Of a stretch of 64,000 bases of DNA, positions 52,458-60,391 are shown piece by piece. The notes below the pieces were generated by a model. It saw nothing but the letters and a program-made list of their open reading frames with translations. It was not told the DNA's origin and did not search any database. Both the position numbers and the translations under genes were made by a program. The DNA comes from Verrucomicrobiota bacterium (GTDB lineage: Bacteria; Verrucomicrobiota; Verrucomicrobiia; Limisphaerales; UBA1319). The stretch lies in assembly GCA_022711435.1 (NCBI GenBank), contig JAKLFB010000006.1, forward strand, positions 62,001 to 126,000, written 5' to 3'. The stretch's first letter is position 1. Every line of letters begins with the position of its first letter.

Positions 52458-53369
52458 CTAAACTTGCAAGGCAGCCGGCGCTCCGGACACTTCCTCGAGC
52501 TTGTTCAGGAGCTGCTGCGAGAACTCAAGAAACCAAGGCTGGCGGCGGCTCTGCTCCGGCGATCCCGTGGGCCGATCGACACGCAGGATCTCGATCAGCC
52601 GGCCCGGATTGGATGCCATCAGGAAGACGCGATCGCCAAGGTAGACCGCCTCCTCAACCGAGTGCGTCACCAGAAACACCGTCGCCTGCTGCTCGCTCCA
52701 GAGCTGGACGAGCAGCTCCTGCATCCGCAGGCGAATCCCCGGATCCAGCGCGCCGAATGGCTCGTCCATCAGCAACACGCGCGGATGCAGCACCAGCGTG
52801 GCCGCAATCGCCACCCGCTGCTGCATCCCCCCGGAAAGCTCCCCGGGATACTTCTTTTCCGATCCCTCCAGCCCGACCTTTCTCACCCAGGCTTCCGCCT
52901 GATCGTGGCGTTCGGATTTGGCCATCCCGCGCAGCTTGAGCCCGAAGGAGATGTTCTCAATGACATTGAGGTGGGGCAGCAGGGAGTATTTCTGGTCCAC
53001 CAGGCCTCGGTCCGGGCCGGGTTCCTCGATCGGTTTGCCAAGCACAAATGCCTCGCCTGTAGTCGGGGGGAAATGCGGCTTCAGACCGGCAATCGTTCGC
53101 AGCAGAGTGGATTTTCCGCAGCCGGAAGGGCCCACAATCGCGACGAGCTCGCCTTTGTCGGGCAAATCCTCGACCGTGAAAGTGACGCCCTGGATGGCCA
53201 CCTTGGCATGGGGTGGATCGCCAAAGCTCTTGGTGACGTTGCGGAATGCGACGACCGGCGGGCGCTCGGCGGAGGGCGCGGTTTTTCCGGGGGCCGCCGC
53301 CTCGATGCCAGCCGAGGCATCGCCGGCATCGGAAGCCGGATCCTGCCTGTTGGAATTTGAATCTGCCAT
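52458..53369 (-). CDS. ABC transporter ATP-binding protein, NitT/TauT type
   Basis: A 303-residue ATPase with Walker A GPSGCGKST, Q-loop DQKYSLLPHL, signature LSGGMQQRVAIAATL, Walker B VLLMDEPFGALD and the switch His in LVTHSVEEA. GLVDQKYSLLPHLNVIENISFGLKL is usual in nitrate/sulfonate/taurine transporters. The ATG at 53369 is used; the frame runs upstream inside the permease gene, but that is a shadow. It is 20 bp downstream of the permease and energises the cluster running from 52458 to 56899. Confidence 0.92.
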   Translation of the reverse strand: MADSNSNRQDPASDAGDASAGIEAAAPGKTAPSAERPPVVAFRNVTKSFGDPPHAKVAIQGVTFTVEDLPDKGELVAIVGPSGCGKSTLLRTIAGLKPHFPPTTGEAFVLGKPIEEPGPDRGLVDQKYSLLPHLNVIENISFGLKLRGMAKSERHDQAEAWVRKVGLEGSEKKYPGELSGGMQQRVAIAATLVLHPRVLLMDEPFGALDPGIRLRMQELLVQLWSEQQATVFLVTHSVEEAVYLGDRVFLMASNPGRLIEILRVDRPTGSPEQSRRQPWFLEFSQQLLNKLEEVSGAPAALQV

Positions 53370-53389
53370 CCGTTGGGTGATGTTGCTTG

Positions 53390-54250
53390 TCACTTGCGAG
53401 CGCGGTAAGGGAACAGGAGATTGCCGCCCAGACGCCACAGCTGGTCGCACGCCACGGCGATCAGGACGATGACAATGATGATGGCGAAGATGGAGGGCGT
53501 CTGGCTGCGGCGCTCGGAGACGCCGATGAGCGCGCCCAGGCCATACTCCGGACGCACCACGATCTCGGCCATGATGATCCAGCCCCAGCCCACCCCATAC
53601 ACGCCGCGCAGGTGATCCCAGATGCCCGCCTTGGCCACCGGAAAGAGGACATGCCGGACCAGCTGCCATTGCGAGGCGCCTTTGGTCACTGCCACGTCCA
53701 GAAACGCCGCCGGCACAGCCGCGATCTCGCGGATCACCAGCGGCAGCAACGCCACAAAACAGCCGATGAACAGGAAGCCGATCTTCTGGGTTTCCCCGGT
53801 GCCGAACCACGTCATGCTCAGCGGAATGAAAACGACGATCGGCACGTAGGCGCCCGCCAGGGCCAGCGGGCGGAAAAAGGCCGACACGCCGGGAAAGGTG
53901 GCCATGTAGACGCCCAGTGGCACGGCGACCATCGCCGCCAGAGTGAATCCCGCCGTCACGCGCGCCCAGGACATGAGCGCGCTTCGGACCAATCCTTGCT
54001 CGACGTGCAGCGGCTTGAACGACTGAAGCACTTCGATGGGGCTCGGCAGGATCAGCGGCTGGACCATCCGCTCGCCCAGCTCGCCGCGGGTTAGGAGCCA
54101 CCAGCCCAGCAACGCCAGCCCCAGGAACGCCGCCGTCAGCCCCAGCGTGCGCAGATAGGGCAGATCGCTCCGCACGCGAAGCCGCGCAAACCACACCACC
54201 GCCGTCAGCATCCCCACAAACGCCAATGCAAATATCAGAAACCCAATCAT
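53390..54250 (-). CDS. ABC transporter permease, NitT/TauT type
   Basis: A 286-residue membrane protein with about six hydrophobic helices. The cytoplasmic EAA loop is DVAVTKGASQWQLVRHVLFPVAKAGIWDHLRGVYGVGWGWIIMAEI, typical of the BPD_transp_1 permeases for sulfonates and related anions. ATG 54250 is chosen because it begins the first helix; upstream codons to 54514 lie in the interval before the SBP-OmpA gene. It is co-oriented with its ATPase, with 20 bp between them. Confidence 0.9.
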   Translation of the reverse strand: MIGFLIFALAFVGMLTAVVWFARLRVRSDLPYLRTLGLTAAFLGLALLGWWLLTRGELGERMVQPLILPSPIEVLQSFKPLHVEQGLVRSALMSWARVTAGFTLAAMVAVPLGVYMATFPGVSAFFRPLALAGAYVPIVVFIPLSMTWFGTGETQKIGFLFIGCFVALLPLVIREIAAVPAAFLDVAVTKGASQWQLVRHVLFPVAKAGIWDHLRGVYGVGWGWIIMAEIVVRPEYGLGALIGVSERRSQTPSIFAIIIVIVLIAVACDQLWRLGGNLLFPYRARK

Positions 54251-54408
54251 AATGGACACCACCGAATCGACAGAGCGCAGATCCTCAGGGCATGAGGAGA
54301 TTTCCTCCCTGCGAGGCGCGAGCCCAGCCTCTGCCATTCCCGGGAGCAACGCTGCCGGACAGCCCCGCGAATCGTTGACCTCCTCGCCTCGCTCACGGAT
54401 CAAGCCGC

Positions 54409-56145
54409 CTAGGATCCGGACTCGAGCGGGAACACCTTCACCTCGACGCGCCGGTTGCGCTTGTTGTGTTCGGGATTGCTCGGATCGGTGCTGTTGGCCA
54501 TGGGGTTGTCCCAACCGTTGCCGACCACCTTGAACTTGTTCGGATCGAACTTGTATTTCTCCATGATCGCACGGCGGACCGCATCGGCGCGGTCATAAGA
54601 GAGCTGGCGAACGAGGTCGGCCGGGACGATGCCTTTCCGGCTGGCATCGGTGTTGCCCTCGATGATGATGTAGGCATTGCCGAAGCGGCCCGCCAGCTTG
54701 CCGATCTCCTCGAGCGTCGCCGGAATCGTGTTGTCATACTCGGGATTGAGGGCCGACTTGTTCGGCTCGAACGAGATCATGACCGCCTTGGTCAGCACCT
54801 GCCCGGGGCCGGCCTCGGCGCTCAGGTTCACCAGGGCGTCCGGCTTGAACGTAGGCTGCGAGAGATCCTTGACGTCGCGGTATTCCTGGGCCAGGGCGGC
54901 GAGGATGTTGGCCGCTTTGACCTTCGCCGCAGGCACCGTGCTCGAAATGGTGCCCAGCGATTGGTAGATCGTCGACGCGCTGTTCCATACCACCTCGAAA
55001 TTGGCGGGGTTGAACGGATCGAGGAAAAACTTCGCGTTTTCGCGGTAGTTGGTGAGGTGCGCATCCCCTTCCGTGATGCCTCCGTCCTTGCCGACCATGG
55101 CCTCGCAATCCTCCGCCGGGATCTTGAACGCGGTGGACAGGGCTCGAGCCGCGTTCTTGGGATCCTTGCGGACCATGTCCATGCCTTCGAAGATGCCGCG
55201 CACCAGGCCGGTCACGATCTCCGGATGATCGCGGAAGAAATCGTTCCGGACCGCCCAGACATCAGCGATCAGGTGGTTGGCCGTGCCGGTGGTGACCACC
55301 AGGCGCGAGCCCGGCATCTTCTCCGACACCATGTAGATGTCCGGGGCCCATCCGACAAAGGCATCGAAGCTGCTGTCGGTGACGAAGATCTTCGCCGCCG
55401 ATGGCGCATCCGCCGCCCAGCGAAAATCGATGTCTCCGGGATCGATGCCCGCGTCCACGAGCAAGGACATGATCAGATAATGGCTCGGCGAGTTCTGGGC
55501 GAGCACGACCTTCTTCCTGGCGCCTCCAGCGGCCCGGAAATCGTTGATGCTCCGAATCTCGCCCCGCGAGACGATGCCGTCGCCGCCCGCCGACCAGTCG
55601 ATCTGCTGGCACACCACCGGGACGGTGCGGCTGTCCTTCACCAGTTCCGGCGCGAAAAGGGCGATCATGTCGAGCGTGCCCCACAGGATATGGCTGCGCC
55701 CGCTGGCGAAGAGGTCTCGCGCCTTGACCGGATCGTCCACCACGCTCAGCCGAACATAGAACCCATACTTCCTGGCGAAGACGCTCTGGTCGCTGGGCTC
55801 CATTCCAGCGTTGGCCATGATGATGGGCGCCCAGCCCGGCCAGACGTTCATCGGGAACTCGACCACCAGCTTGCCGTCCTTCATGGTTTTGGCGTAATCG
55901 CTGACGCCGGTCACGGCCGGGATGCCGCTCCGCTCCACCAAAGACGCGACGTTCGTGCCGATCAACAACGGGATGTCGGCGGGCGTCTCACGCGCCGCCT
56001 GCACCGCCTTGCGCACCTCGTCCACGTTCACCGACCGCACCTCCGTCCGGCTCTTGGGCGCGATGCTGTCCCACCAGCGCCATGCGCCAAAACCGACGAT
56101 GGCCAGCAGCAGAATGGTAACGATAACTTTGCCTCGTGCTGTCAT
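54409..56145 (-). CDS. Periplasmic substrate-binding protein fused to an OmpA peptidoglycan-binding domain
   Basis: A 578-residue protein anchored by one N-terminal helix (IVTILLLAIVGFGAW, residues 8-22). Residues about 55-400 are a type 2 periplasmic-binding fold like phosphate or NitT/TauT binding proteins (KLVVEFPMNVWPGWAPIIMANAGM, DMIALFAPELVKDSRTVPVV, VVLAQNSPSHYLIMSLLVDAGI). Residues about 445-578 are an OmpA C-terminal domain: SALNPEYDNTIPATLEEIGKLAG, IIIEGNTDASRKG, LSYDRADAVRRAI and the NRRVEV end that contacts diaminopimelate. Binding proteins are usually mobile or lipid-anchored; here the receptor is tied to both membrane and cell wall. The ligand is unknown. Confidence 0.88.
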   Translation of the reverse strand: MTARGKVIVTILLLAIVGFGAWRWWDSIAPKSRTEVRSVNVDEVRKAVQAARETPADIPLLIGTNVASLVERSGIPAVTGVSDYAKTMKDGKLVVEFPMNVWPGWAPIIMANAGMEPSDQSVFARKYGFYVRLSVVDDPVKARDLFASGRSHILWGTLDMIALFAPELVKDSRTVPVVCQQIDWSAGGDGIVSRGEIRSINDFRAAGGARKKVVLAQNSPSHYLIMSLLVDAGIDPGDIDFRWAADAPSAAKIFVTDSSFDAFVGWAPDIYMVSEKMPGSRLVVTTGTANHLIADVWAVRNDFFRDHPEIVTGLVRGIFEGMDMVRKDPKNAARALSTAFKIPAEDCEAMVGKDGGITEGDAHLTNYRENAKFFLDPFNPANFEVVWNSASTIYQSLGTISSTVPAAKVKAANILAALAQEYRDVKDLSQPTFKPDALVNLSAEAGPGQVLTKAVMISFEPNKSALNPEYDNTIPATLEEIGKLAGRFGNAYIIIEGNTDASRKGIVPADLVRQLSYDRADAVRRAIMEKYKFDPNKFKVVGNGWDNPMANSTDPSNPEHNKRNRRVEVKVFPLESGS

Positions 56146-56158
56146 TTCAATTGGATGG

Positions 56159-56899
56159 TTAAGGGTTCGCCGATTGCCTCGATTCCCGTCCCGGCTTCGG
56201 ATCTTCGTCCTCCAACAGGATCTTCGTTTCCAGGATAAAATCCAGCTGCTTGTTCAGCTGCCTCTCGTCCGCCGCGCTGACCACGGTCGCACCCATCGCC
56301 TTGACCGGGCCGAACACCCCGGCGTCCACATCGAATGCGATGAAATGCACCGAGAACGGGAACTGCCTACGCTCCGCTTCCTTCTTCAAACGGGGCAGCA
56401 CGGCGGCGGGTTGCGGCCCGGCCGTGTTGATGCCGTCCGTGATGACCAGCACGTGCTTGCGCGAAAGCGGGCTCCTGAAAACCGCCTGGGCGGCAGCAGC
56501 CAGCGCATTCCCCAAAGGCGTGTTGCCGTTCGGATTCCGAAAGCTCTGCGCAAACCTCTTGAAAGCAGCCGGATCGAAAGGGCTCATGGGAACCACCGCC
56601 TTCGCCCCCTCCCCCTGGAACGTGAATAAGGCGGCCTGGATGGCCCGCGCCGTGCCGTCCGATCGGTTCGTTGCGAATTCCTGCACCTGCCGGGCCAGCG
56701 CAAGCAGGGCGCGGTTCGCGATCTCGAACTTGGGTGACTGCCGGCCCTGGGCGTCTTTGACCGGATCACGCATGCTGCCGGACGTGTCGTAGACGATGGC
56801 CAGCGCAACGCCCTCGACGGTCTCGGCGGAGAAACAAGGCGCGATCCCTCCCAGGACAAGGCAGGCCGCCAGCACGGCTGCGGGATAAGTCCTTTTCAT
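56159..56899 (-). CDS. Secreted von Willebrand factor type A domain protein
   Basis: A 246-residue exported protein (signal peptide YPAAVLAACLVLGGIAPCFSAE). The vWA domain has the metal site DTSGSM (D38), the Thr in GNTPLGNALAAAA and the Asp in VLVITDGINTAGP, so the MIDAS is complete. It lies 13 bp upstream of the SBP-OmpA gene on the same strand, heading the four-gene cluster. ATG 56905 is an alternative two codons earlier. A protein-binding role within the envelope complex is inferred. Confidence 0.88.
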   Translation of the reverse strand: MKRTYPAAVLAACLVLGGIAPCFSAETVEGVALAIVYDTSGSMRDPVKDAQGRQSPKFEIANRALLALARQVQEFATNRSDGTARAIQAALFTFQGEGAKAVVPMSPFDPAAFKRFAQSFRNPNGNTPLGNALAAAAQAVFRSPLSRKHVLVITDGINTAGPQPAAVLPRLKKEAERRQFPFSVHFIAFDVDAGVFGPVKAMGATVVSAADERQLNKQLDFILETKILLEDEDPKPGRESRQSANP

Positions 56900-57060
56900 A
56901 GTCATTCGCTTGATCGACGGAATCCGGACGCCAGGATGCTGAACCGACCCTGGCCGTGGATTCATCGCATGCCCATTTATGCCCCCAGCTCGCGAAATTT
57001 GCATCTACAAAAAGCGGCGCTTTTTGTAGCCCCGAGTCCGTTGCGATGGCCCGGAACGGC

Positions 57061-58110
57061 CTACCGCAAAATCCGGGCGCCTCTCGATGCGCCCAGCTGC
57101 CGCCGGGCTCGCTCCACCACCCGATCCCATTGGAAAGCCGGGCCCGGATCCACCTTGTTGGTCTGAATGTGGAAATGCCCCAATAATCCCTGGTAGCGGC
57201 CCAAAGCCTCGTCATCCAGCTTCAGCCGAGCCAGATCCCCGGTGGCGTCCCGCGGATAATCACAGCGGATTTTCGGAAAGACCCGGCACAAGGCCGCGGT
57301 CAGCCGCACCAGCGACTCGTATTGCTCGGGCGTCAGGTCATATTGCACCAGCTCCTTGCCTTGGATCGCGCCCGAGACCGGCTGGGGCCGCGCGGGACGC
57401 CCCACAAAGCCCGGCGTCCGAATCCCCGCCTCGCCCAGCCGGGCGGGAAACGCCAGCCGCACCCCGCCGCCCGCCTCCGGCTGATACCAGTCCGCCAGCG
57501 GATTGCGGCCGCCAGCCGGGTAGGCCCCGATGTTGGCAATCTCGATCCCGACCGAGCGCGTGTTCGATGTCGTCGCGTGCCAGGCGCGCTCCTTGAGGTC
57601 CAGCGTCTGGTAGATCGTCCCATCCACGTCGAGCAGGAAATGCACGCTTAGGCCGCGCATGTCGTGCAGCACCTGGAAGCACCGGCGGCTCGTCCCGCAC
57701 GCATCGTAGTGGATCACGAACTGATCCACCACCTCGCGCAGCGTCGCCAGATCCCATCCCCCGCCCCGCACCCGCTCGATCTGCTCGGGGGTCAGGGGAT
57801 CTCGACGCATCCCGTATCGATTGGGCGAGGTCAGATACTTGACCTTGAGCCGCGATGCCTCCCAGTCGGCCTCATCGAGAGGGCTGAACCGCCGCTCGAC
57901 CCGATAGGCGTCGTACCCTCCCGGATCCATCCAGAGAACCACCGGCGCGCCCGTGTGCACCAGCCTCCCCGCCACGACGATCTCGTCCCCCTGGCGCGGA
58001 ACCCAGCCTCGAGACCGCGGCATGCTGCAACACCCGGCCAGACCGAGCATGAGCCCGCCCATCGCCGCAGCCGCCATCCATCGCTGGACCTGTCTAATCG
58101 ATAACCTCAT
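57061..58110 (-). CDS. Lipoprotein N-acetylmuramoyl-L-alanine amidase (Amidase_2)
   Basis: A 349-residue lipoprotein with lipobox LAGC (Cys27). The amidase domain spans about residues 130-330: VVDQFVIHYDACGTSRRC with the first zinc His, VHFLLDVDGTIYQTLDLKERAWHATTSNTRSVGIEIANIG with the second, and GHFHIQTNKVDPGPAFQWDRV with the third and the catalytic-site Lys. It should cleave the bond between muramic acid and L-Ala in peptidoglycan. The family is AmpD-like. ATG 58110 opens the signal peptide; earlier codons to 58236 are unlikely. Bases 56900-57060 downstream hold nothing recognisable. Confidence 0.88.
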   Translation of the reverse strand: MRLSIRQVQRWMAAAAMGGLMLGLAGCCSMPRSRGWVPRQGDEIVVAGRLVHTGAPVVLWMDPGGYDAYRVERRFSPLDEADWEASRLKVKYLTSPNRYGMRRDPLTPEQIERVRGGGWDLATLREVVDQFVIHYDACGTSRRCFQVLHDMRGLSVHFLLDVDGTIYQTLDLKERAWHATTSNTRSVGIEIANIGAYPAGGRNPLADWYQPEAGGGVRLAFPARLGEAGIRTPGFVGRPARPQPVSGAIQGKELVQYDLTPEQYESLVRLTAALCRVFPKIRCDYPRDATGDLARLKLDDEALGRYQGLLGHFHIQTNKVDPGPAFQWDRVVERARRQLGASRGARILR

Positions 58111-58421
58111 CGTCTCGAGCTGAACGCGCGCCAGGCCTGCGTTGTTCGTCGGCACCTGCATGGCGCAATAATGGTCATCACCTCGGGCGAGGTCGATCCC
58201 TAAATTGCCCGGCAGCGGCTCGCGGATGTCCAACACCGATAAGATCCTCCAGCCCGCCCGGTTCGTCCCCGCGCTGACCGCCGATCCGACGCAGTGGATG
58301 GGATCGATGACGGGACTGGCGTTCTGGACTATCCGGACCGTTCATCGGATGCAAGGAGAAACAAGATGCGCGGCAATCCGCGCCGCGCGGGGCCGCCCGG
58401 GCCTTGGTCGATGCGCCCTTT
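58111..58421. other. Intergenic region between divergent genes
   Basis: About 310 bases between the amidase start and the sulfatase promoter. A short open frame at 58205-58447 (+) would give 80 residues with no recognisable domain. I see no RNA gene or repeat. Confidence 0.4.
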
Positions 58422-58450
58422 TTGACATTTCCGATCTCGGCCGCTAGCAT
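58422..58450 (+). promoter_or_regulatory. Sigma-70-type promoter TTGACA-N17-TAGCAT, leaderless geometry
   Basis: TTGACA at 58422-58427 and TAGCAT at 58445-58450 with a 17-base spacer. The -10 box ends 6 bases before the ATG of the sulfatase gene (58457), placing the transcription start at the start codon. There is no Shine-Dalgarno. Confidence 0.7.
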
Positions 58451-58456
58451 GCGCCC

Positions 58457-59959
58457 ATGATCAAGCCTTGCCGCATGCTGAGGGGCGCCATGCTCGCCTC
58501 CTGGGGAATCTGTCTGGTGTTTGCGCAGCGCCTCGAGTCGGCCGATCCATCGCCCTCGGCCCGCCCGAACGTCCTGTTCATCGCGGTGGACGACCTGCGG
58601 CCCGAGCTGGGATGCTACGGGCAGAAGCATATTCACAGCCCGAACCTCGACCGAATCGCGGCGGCAGGCCTGGTGTTCCGGCGCGCCTATTGCCAGCAAG
58701 CGGTCTGCTCGCCCTCGCGCTCGAGCCTGTTGACCGGCACGCGCCCTGACACCACTCGGGTCTGGGACCTCGAAACGCATTTCCGCAAAGCCCTGCCCGA
58801 TGTCGTCACTCTCCCCCAGCATTTCAAGAACCACGGCTATTTCGTCCAGGGCATGGGCAAGATCTACCACGGCGGCTTTGACGATCCCGCATCGTGGTCG
58901 GTCCCTTGGAGCGCGCCGAAAGCCCCATCCTATGGGCTGGAAGCCAACCTCGAGCTGATCCGCCGCAAGACCCAGGCCGCCCGCGCGGCCGGCAAGACCG
59001 GCAAGGCCATCCAGCAGAGCGCTCGCGGACCGGCCTTCGAAGGGGCCGATGTCCCCGATCCAACCTTCCACGACGGTGCCCTCGCCGAGATGGCCGTCGC
59101 CGCCCTTCGGGAGATCCGAGCCAAACCCCAGCCGTTCTTTCTGGCTGTCGGGTTCATCCGCCCTCACCTGCCCTTCGTCGCGCCCAAGAAATACTGGGAC
59201 CTTTACGAGCCGTCCCGGATCCAGCTGGCGCCCAATCCATACCGGCCCCAGAACGCGCCCCCATACGCCATCCTCGAAGGCGGCGAGCTGCGCAGCTACG
59301 ATTCCATCCCCACAGGCCACCTCCCCGATGCGCTGGCCCGCCAGCTCAAACACGGATACTACGCGGCCGTCAGTTACATGGATGCCCAAGTCGGCCGGCT
59401 GCTCGATGAGCTGGACCGCCTGGGCCTGCGCGGGAACACGATCGTCGTCCTCTGGGGCGACCACGGATGGAAGCTGGGCGAACACGACGCGTGGTGCAAG
59501 CACAGCAACTGCGAGAACGATGCCAACGCCCCCCTCCTGATCGCCGTCCCCGGCCGGAAATCCGCCGGCCGCACCACCGATGCCCTGGTCGAGTTCGTCG
59601 ACATCTACCCCACGCTGGCCGATCTGGCCGGATTGCCTCTGCCGGGCCACCTCGAGGGGATCAGCTTCGCGCCCGTCATCGACAATCCCGCGCGCCCCTG
59701 GAAAAAGGCCGCCTTCAGCCAATACCCGCGCTCCTCCGGCGGCACCCCCCTCATGGGATACTCGATGCGGACCGACCGCTACCGCTTCACCGCCTGGCTT
59801 CAGCGGCGCAATCAGGATCAGGCCGACGCATTCGAGCTCTACGACCACCAGGCCGATCCCCAGGAAAACGTCAACCTCGCTCGCCAGCCCGCCAGCGGGG
59901 AGCTGATCGACCGCCTGCTGCCGCAGCTCCGCGCCGGCTGGCGCGGCGCACTGCCATGA
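58457..59959 (+). CDS. Secreted sulfatase, iduronate-2-sulfatase-like
   Basis: A 500-residue sulfatase with signal peptide (MLASWGICLVFAQRLESA). The metal site is VLFIAVDDLRPELGCYG and the formylglycine Cys is C84 in AVCSPSRSSLLTGTRPDTTRVWDLETHFR. FFLAVGFIRPHLPFVAPKKYWDLY and VVLWGDHGWKLGEHDAWCKHSN complete the pattern seen in human iduronate-2-sulfatase and its bacterial homologues. It should hydrolyse a sulfate ester on a glycan; the exact sugar is unknown. A leaderless promoter is directly upstream. Confidence 0.93.
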   Translation: MIKPCRMLRGAMLASWGICLVFAQRLESADPSPSARPNVLFIAVDDLRPELGCYGQKHIHSPNLDRIAAAGLVFRRAYCQQAVCSPSRSSLLTGTRPDTTRVWDLETHFRKALPDVVTLPQHFKNHGYFVQGMGKIYHGGFDDPASWSVPWSAPKAPSYGLEANLELIRRKTQAARAAGKTGKAIQQSARGPAFEGADVPDPTFHDGALAEMAVAALREIRAKPQPFFLAVGFIRPHLPFVAPKKYWDLYEPSRIQLAPNPYRPQNAPPYAILEGGELRSYDSIPTGHLPDALARQLKHGYYAAVSYMDAQVGRLLDELDRLGLRGNTIVVLWGDHGWKLGEHDAWCKHSNCENDANAPLLIAVPGRKSAGRTTDALVEFVDIYPTLADLAGLPLPGHLEGISFAPVIDNPARPWKKAAFSQYPRSSGGTPLMGYSMRTDRYRFTAWLQRRNQDQADAFELYDHQADPQENVNLARQPASGELIDRLLPQLRAGWRGALP

Positions 59960-59983
59960 CGGAAACGGGCCGGCGCCAGCCCC

Positions 59984-60391
59984 CTACCCCACGTGGAAAG
60001 AGATCTTCTGGATGAGATCGCGCCCGAAGCTCTGCCGCAGCCGTTCCAGGATCTCCCGGCGGCGATAGCGCACGATCTCCGAAAGCCATACGCTGTGGTC
60101 CACCCGGACAAACAAGGTGCCGCGCACCAGCCGCACCGGCTGGGCATGCCCCGCGATGCACGGATCCACCGCCTCGTTCCAGACCTTCACGATCTCCACA
60201 TCCGTGCGCCGCTGATCCCATCGCGCCCGGCGCAGGACCTCCGGCAGCACCGACTCGATCGATCGCTCCGACCGCCGAGAAGCCGCCTCCAGAGCCCGGA
60301 CATCGCACCCGCGCCACTCCGCCAGCACGCGCGCCCGAGACTCATCCTCGGCTTTCCTGCGCTCGGCTTCAGACTTTGGCGTAATGCTCAT
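59984..60391 (-). CDS. dciA: DciA-family (DUF721) replication helicase-loading protein
   Basis: A 135-residue protein. Residues about 30-130 show the DUF721/DciA pattern: SIESVLPEVLRRARWDQ..., IVKVWNEAVDPCIAGHAQPVRLVRGTLFVRVDHSVWLSEIVRYRRREILERLRQSFG. DciA is the ancestral loader of the DnaB helicase at replication forks in bacteria lacking DnaC. ATG 60391 lies inside the end of the GH42 gene (23-bp overlap), so it is probably co-transcribed with it, an unlikely functional pairing. Confidence 0.82.
   Translation of the reverse strand: MSITPKSEAERRKAEDESRARVLAEWRGCDVRALEAASRRSERSIESVLPEVLRRARWDQRRTDVEIVKVWNEAVDPCIAGHAQPVRLVRGTLFVRVDHSVWLSEIVRYRRREILERLRQSFGRDLIQKISFHVG

Noticed and set aside
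53370..54194. Upstream extension of the ABC ATPase frame
   Set aside because: It lies over the permease gene in another frame; the ATPase has a natural ATG at 53369.
58205..58447. 80-codon frame upstream of the sulfatase
   Set aside because: No recognisable domain, and its end overlaps the -35/-10 promoter of the sulfatase gene.
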